Shown here: positions 5,198-5,680 of the stretch, one piece after another
How positions within the stretch are numbered: the stretch's first letter is position 1
How the letters are laid out: each line of letters starts with the position of its first letter
Source: Lentisphaeria bacterium UBA7640
GTDB lineage: Bacteria > Verrucomicrobiota > Lentisphaeria > Victivallales > Victivallaceae
Assembly: GCA_002483765.1 (NCBI GenBank)
Contig: DLIO01000086.1
Span: 1-5,680, forward strand
Direction of reading: 5' to 3'
Length of the DNA stretch: 5,680 nucleotides
Notes under the pieces: model-generated
Database searches by the model: none
What the model was told of the DNA's origin: nothing
The model's input: only the letters and a program-made list of their open reading frames with translations
Position numbers and translations under genes: made by a program

Positions 5198-5680
5198 ATG
5201 AAAACTATATTATGCACAATTTTATGTTTTTTATGCTTTTTAAATATGCCAATCTTTTGTAGTACTAAGAATAAAAATATTCCCACTGAAATACAATTTG
5301 CTGAAAGTTTTTTAGACCGCTTTTCTTCAGAACAACCTATTACGTTAAGTGATGAATCCGTGTTTTTTATCCCGTTTGGAGGATATTTAGGGGAAAGTCT
5401 ATATGTTGATCTTGGGTTTGTGAAAAATCTTAAGTGGATAAAAAAAGATTTGAAATACTCGTATATTGGTGAATTAATTCGTCTAAAGCTTAAAAAAATA
5501 TTTCCTGCAAGCTCTAGAATGACCTATTATTTATCTCAACCGCCAATATATAGAGAACAAAGTGGCGAATTAGATGCTATGGGGATGAATTTGGGAAAAA
5601 CCTATGTGTTTATAAAAATCACAAGCTCAGAACAAAACTATTTTGATTGTTCCTTAACCCAACTTTCACCGAAAACAGGG
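5198..5680 (+). CDS. Exported protein, probable immunity partner of tip 3 (3' truncated by window edge)
   Basis: The reading frame is open from the ATG at 5198 to the window end (161 codons, no stop). Residues 1-22 are a signal-peptide-like stretch rich in Leu, Phe and Cys (TILCTILCFLCFLNMPIFC). Cleavage may follow the FCS region, or Cys21 may be lipidated, but no clean lipobox is present. The mature part contains AESFLDRF, FFIPFGGYLGESLYVDLGF, a Lys-rich helix (ELIRLKLKKIF) and TYVFIKITSSEQNYFDC. I do not recognise the family. The ribosome-binding site is weak (GATGGA, 9 bases upstream), and the gap after the toxin stop is 29 bases, the largest of the intact pairs. AT-rich composition and position after a toxin tip support an immunity role; the export signal matches the other partners in the array. 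Confidence 0.7.
   Translation, partial: MKTILCTILCFLCFLNMPIFCSTKNKNIPTEIQFAESFLDRFSSEQPITLSDESVFFIPFGGYLGESLYVDLGFVKNLKWIKKDLKYSYIGELIRLKLKKIFPASSRMTYYLSQPPIYREQSGELDAMGMNLGKTYVFIKITSSEQNYFDCSLTQLSPKTG

Overview
The window is a tandem array of Rhs toxin-tip/immunity cassettes, all on the + strand, from a bacterium. The Rhs core segments carry AFFTGKP, RNYRPEQGKWQTADPLG and NNxAYVNN. From memory these resemble Rhs proteins of Lentisphaerota/Victivallis-type bacteria, but that placement is tentative and no search was run. The core fragments are GC-rich, while the tips, immunity genes and spacers are AT-rich, which is the usual composition break of rhs loci.

Layout. (1) Bases 1-518 are the 3' end of an rhs reading frame (tip 1). 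It overlaps by 8 bases an exported protein at 511-1236, its likely immunity partner. (2) Bases 1237-1593 hold short boundary repeats and leader copy A. Here the core and toxin have been deleted, leaving a 14-codon remnant (1557-1601) that overlaps an orphan lipoprotein gene (1594-1965). (3) A second set of boundary repeats and leader copy B precede a short rhs gene with tip 2 (2221-3351) and a multi-pass membrane protein (3367-3834). (4) Leader copy C precedes a short rhs gene with tip 3 (4023-5168) and a 3'-truncated exported protein (5198-5680).

Leader plus core of copies B and C (2068-2853 and 3870-4655) align over 786 bases without an indel. Their tips are then unrelated at the sequence level. 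Each leader carries the same candidate promoter (GTGACA, 16 bases, TATTAT) and a strong Shine-Dalgarno site. The cassettes therefore look individually transcribable, even though about 210 residues of core is far too little to form an Rhs cocoon.

Working model (inference): the array is a store of alternative C-terminal tips that can recombine, through the shared core, with a full-length rhs gene elsewhere, while its immunity genes stay expressed. All three tips show an early His and a late Cys 82-94 residues apart, suggesting permuted papain/NlpC-P60-like hydrolases. All four partner proteins look exported or membrane-bound, suggesting that the toxins act in the cell envelope. No RNA genes, CRISPR arrays or transposase genes were seen, and no convincing intrinsic terminator.
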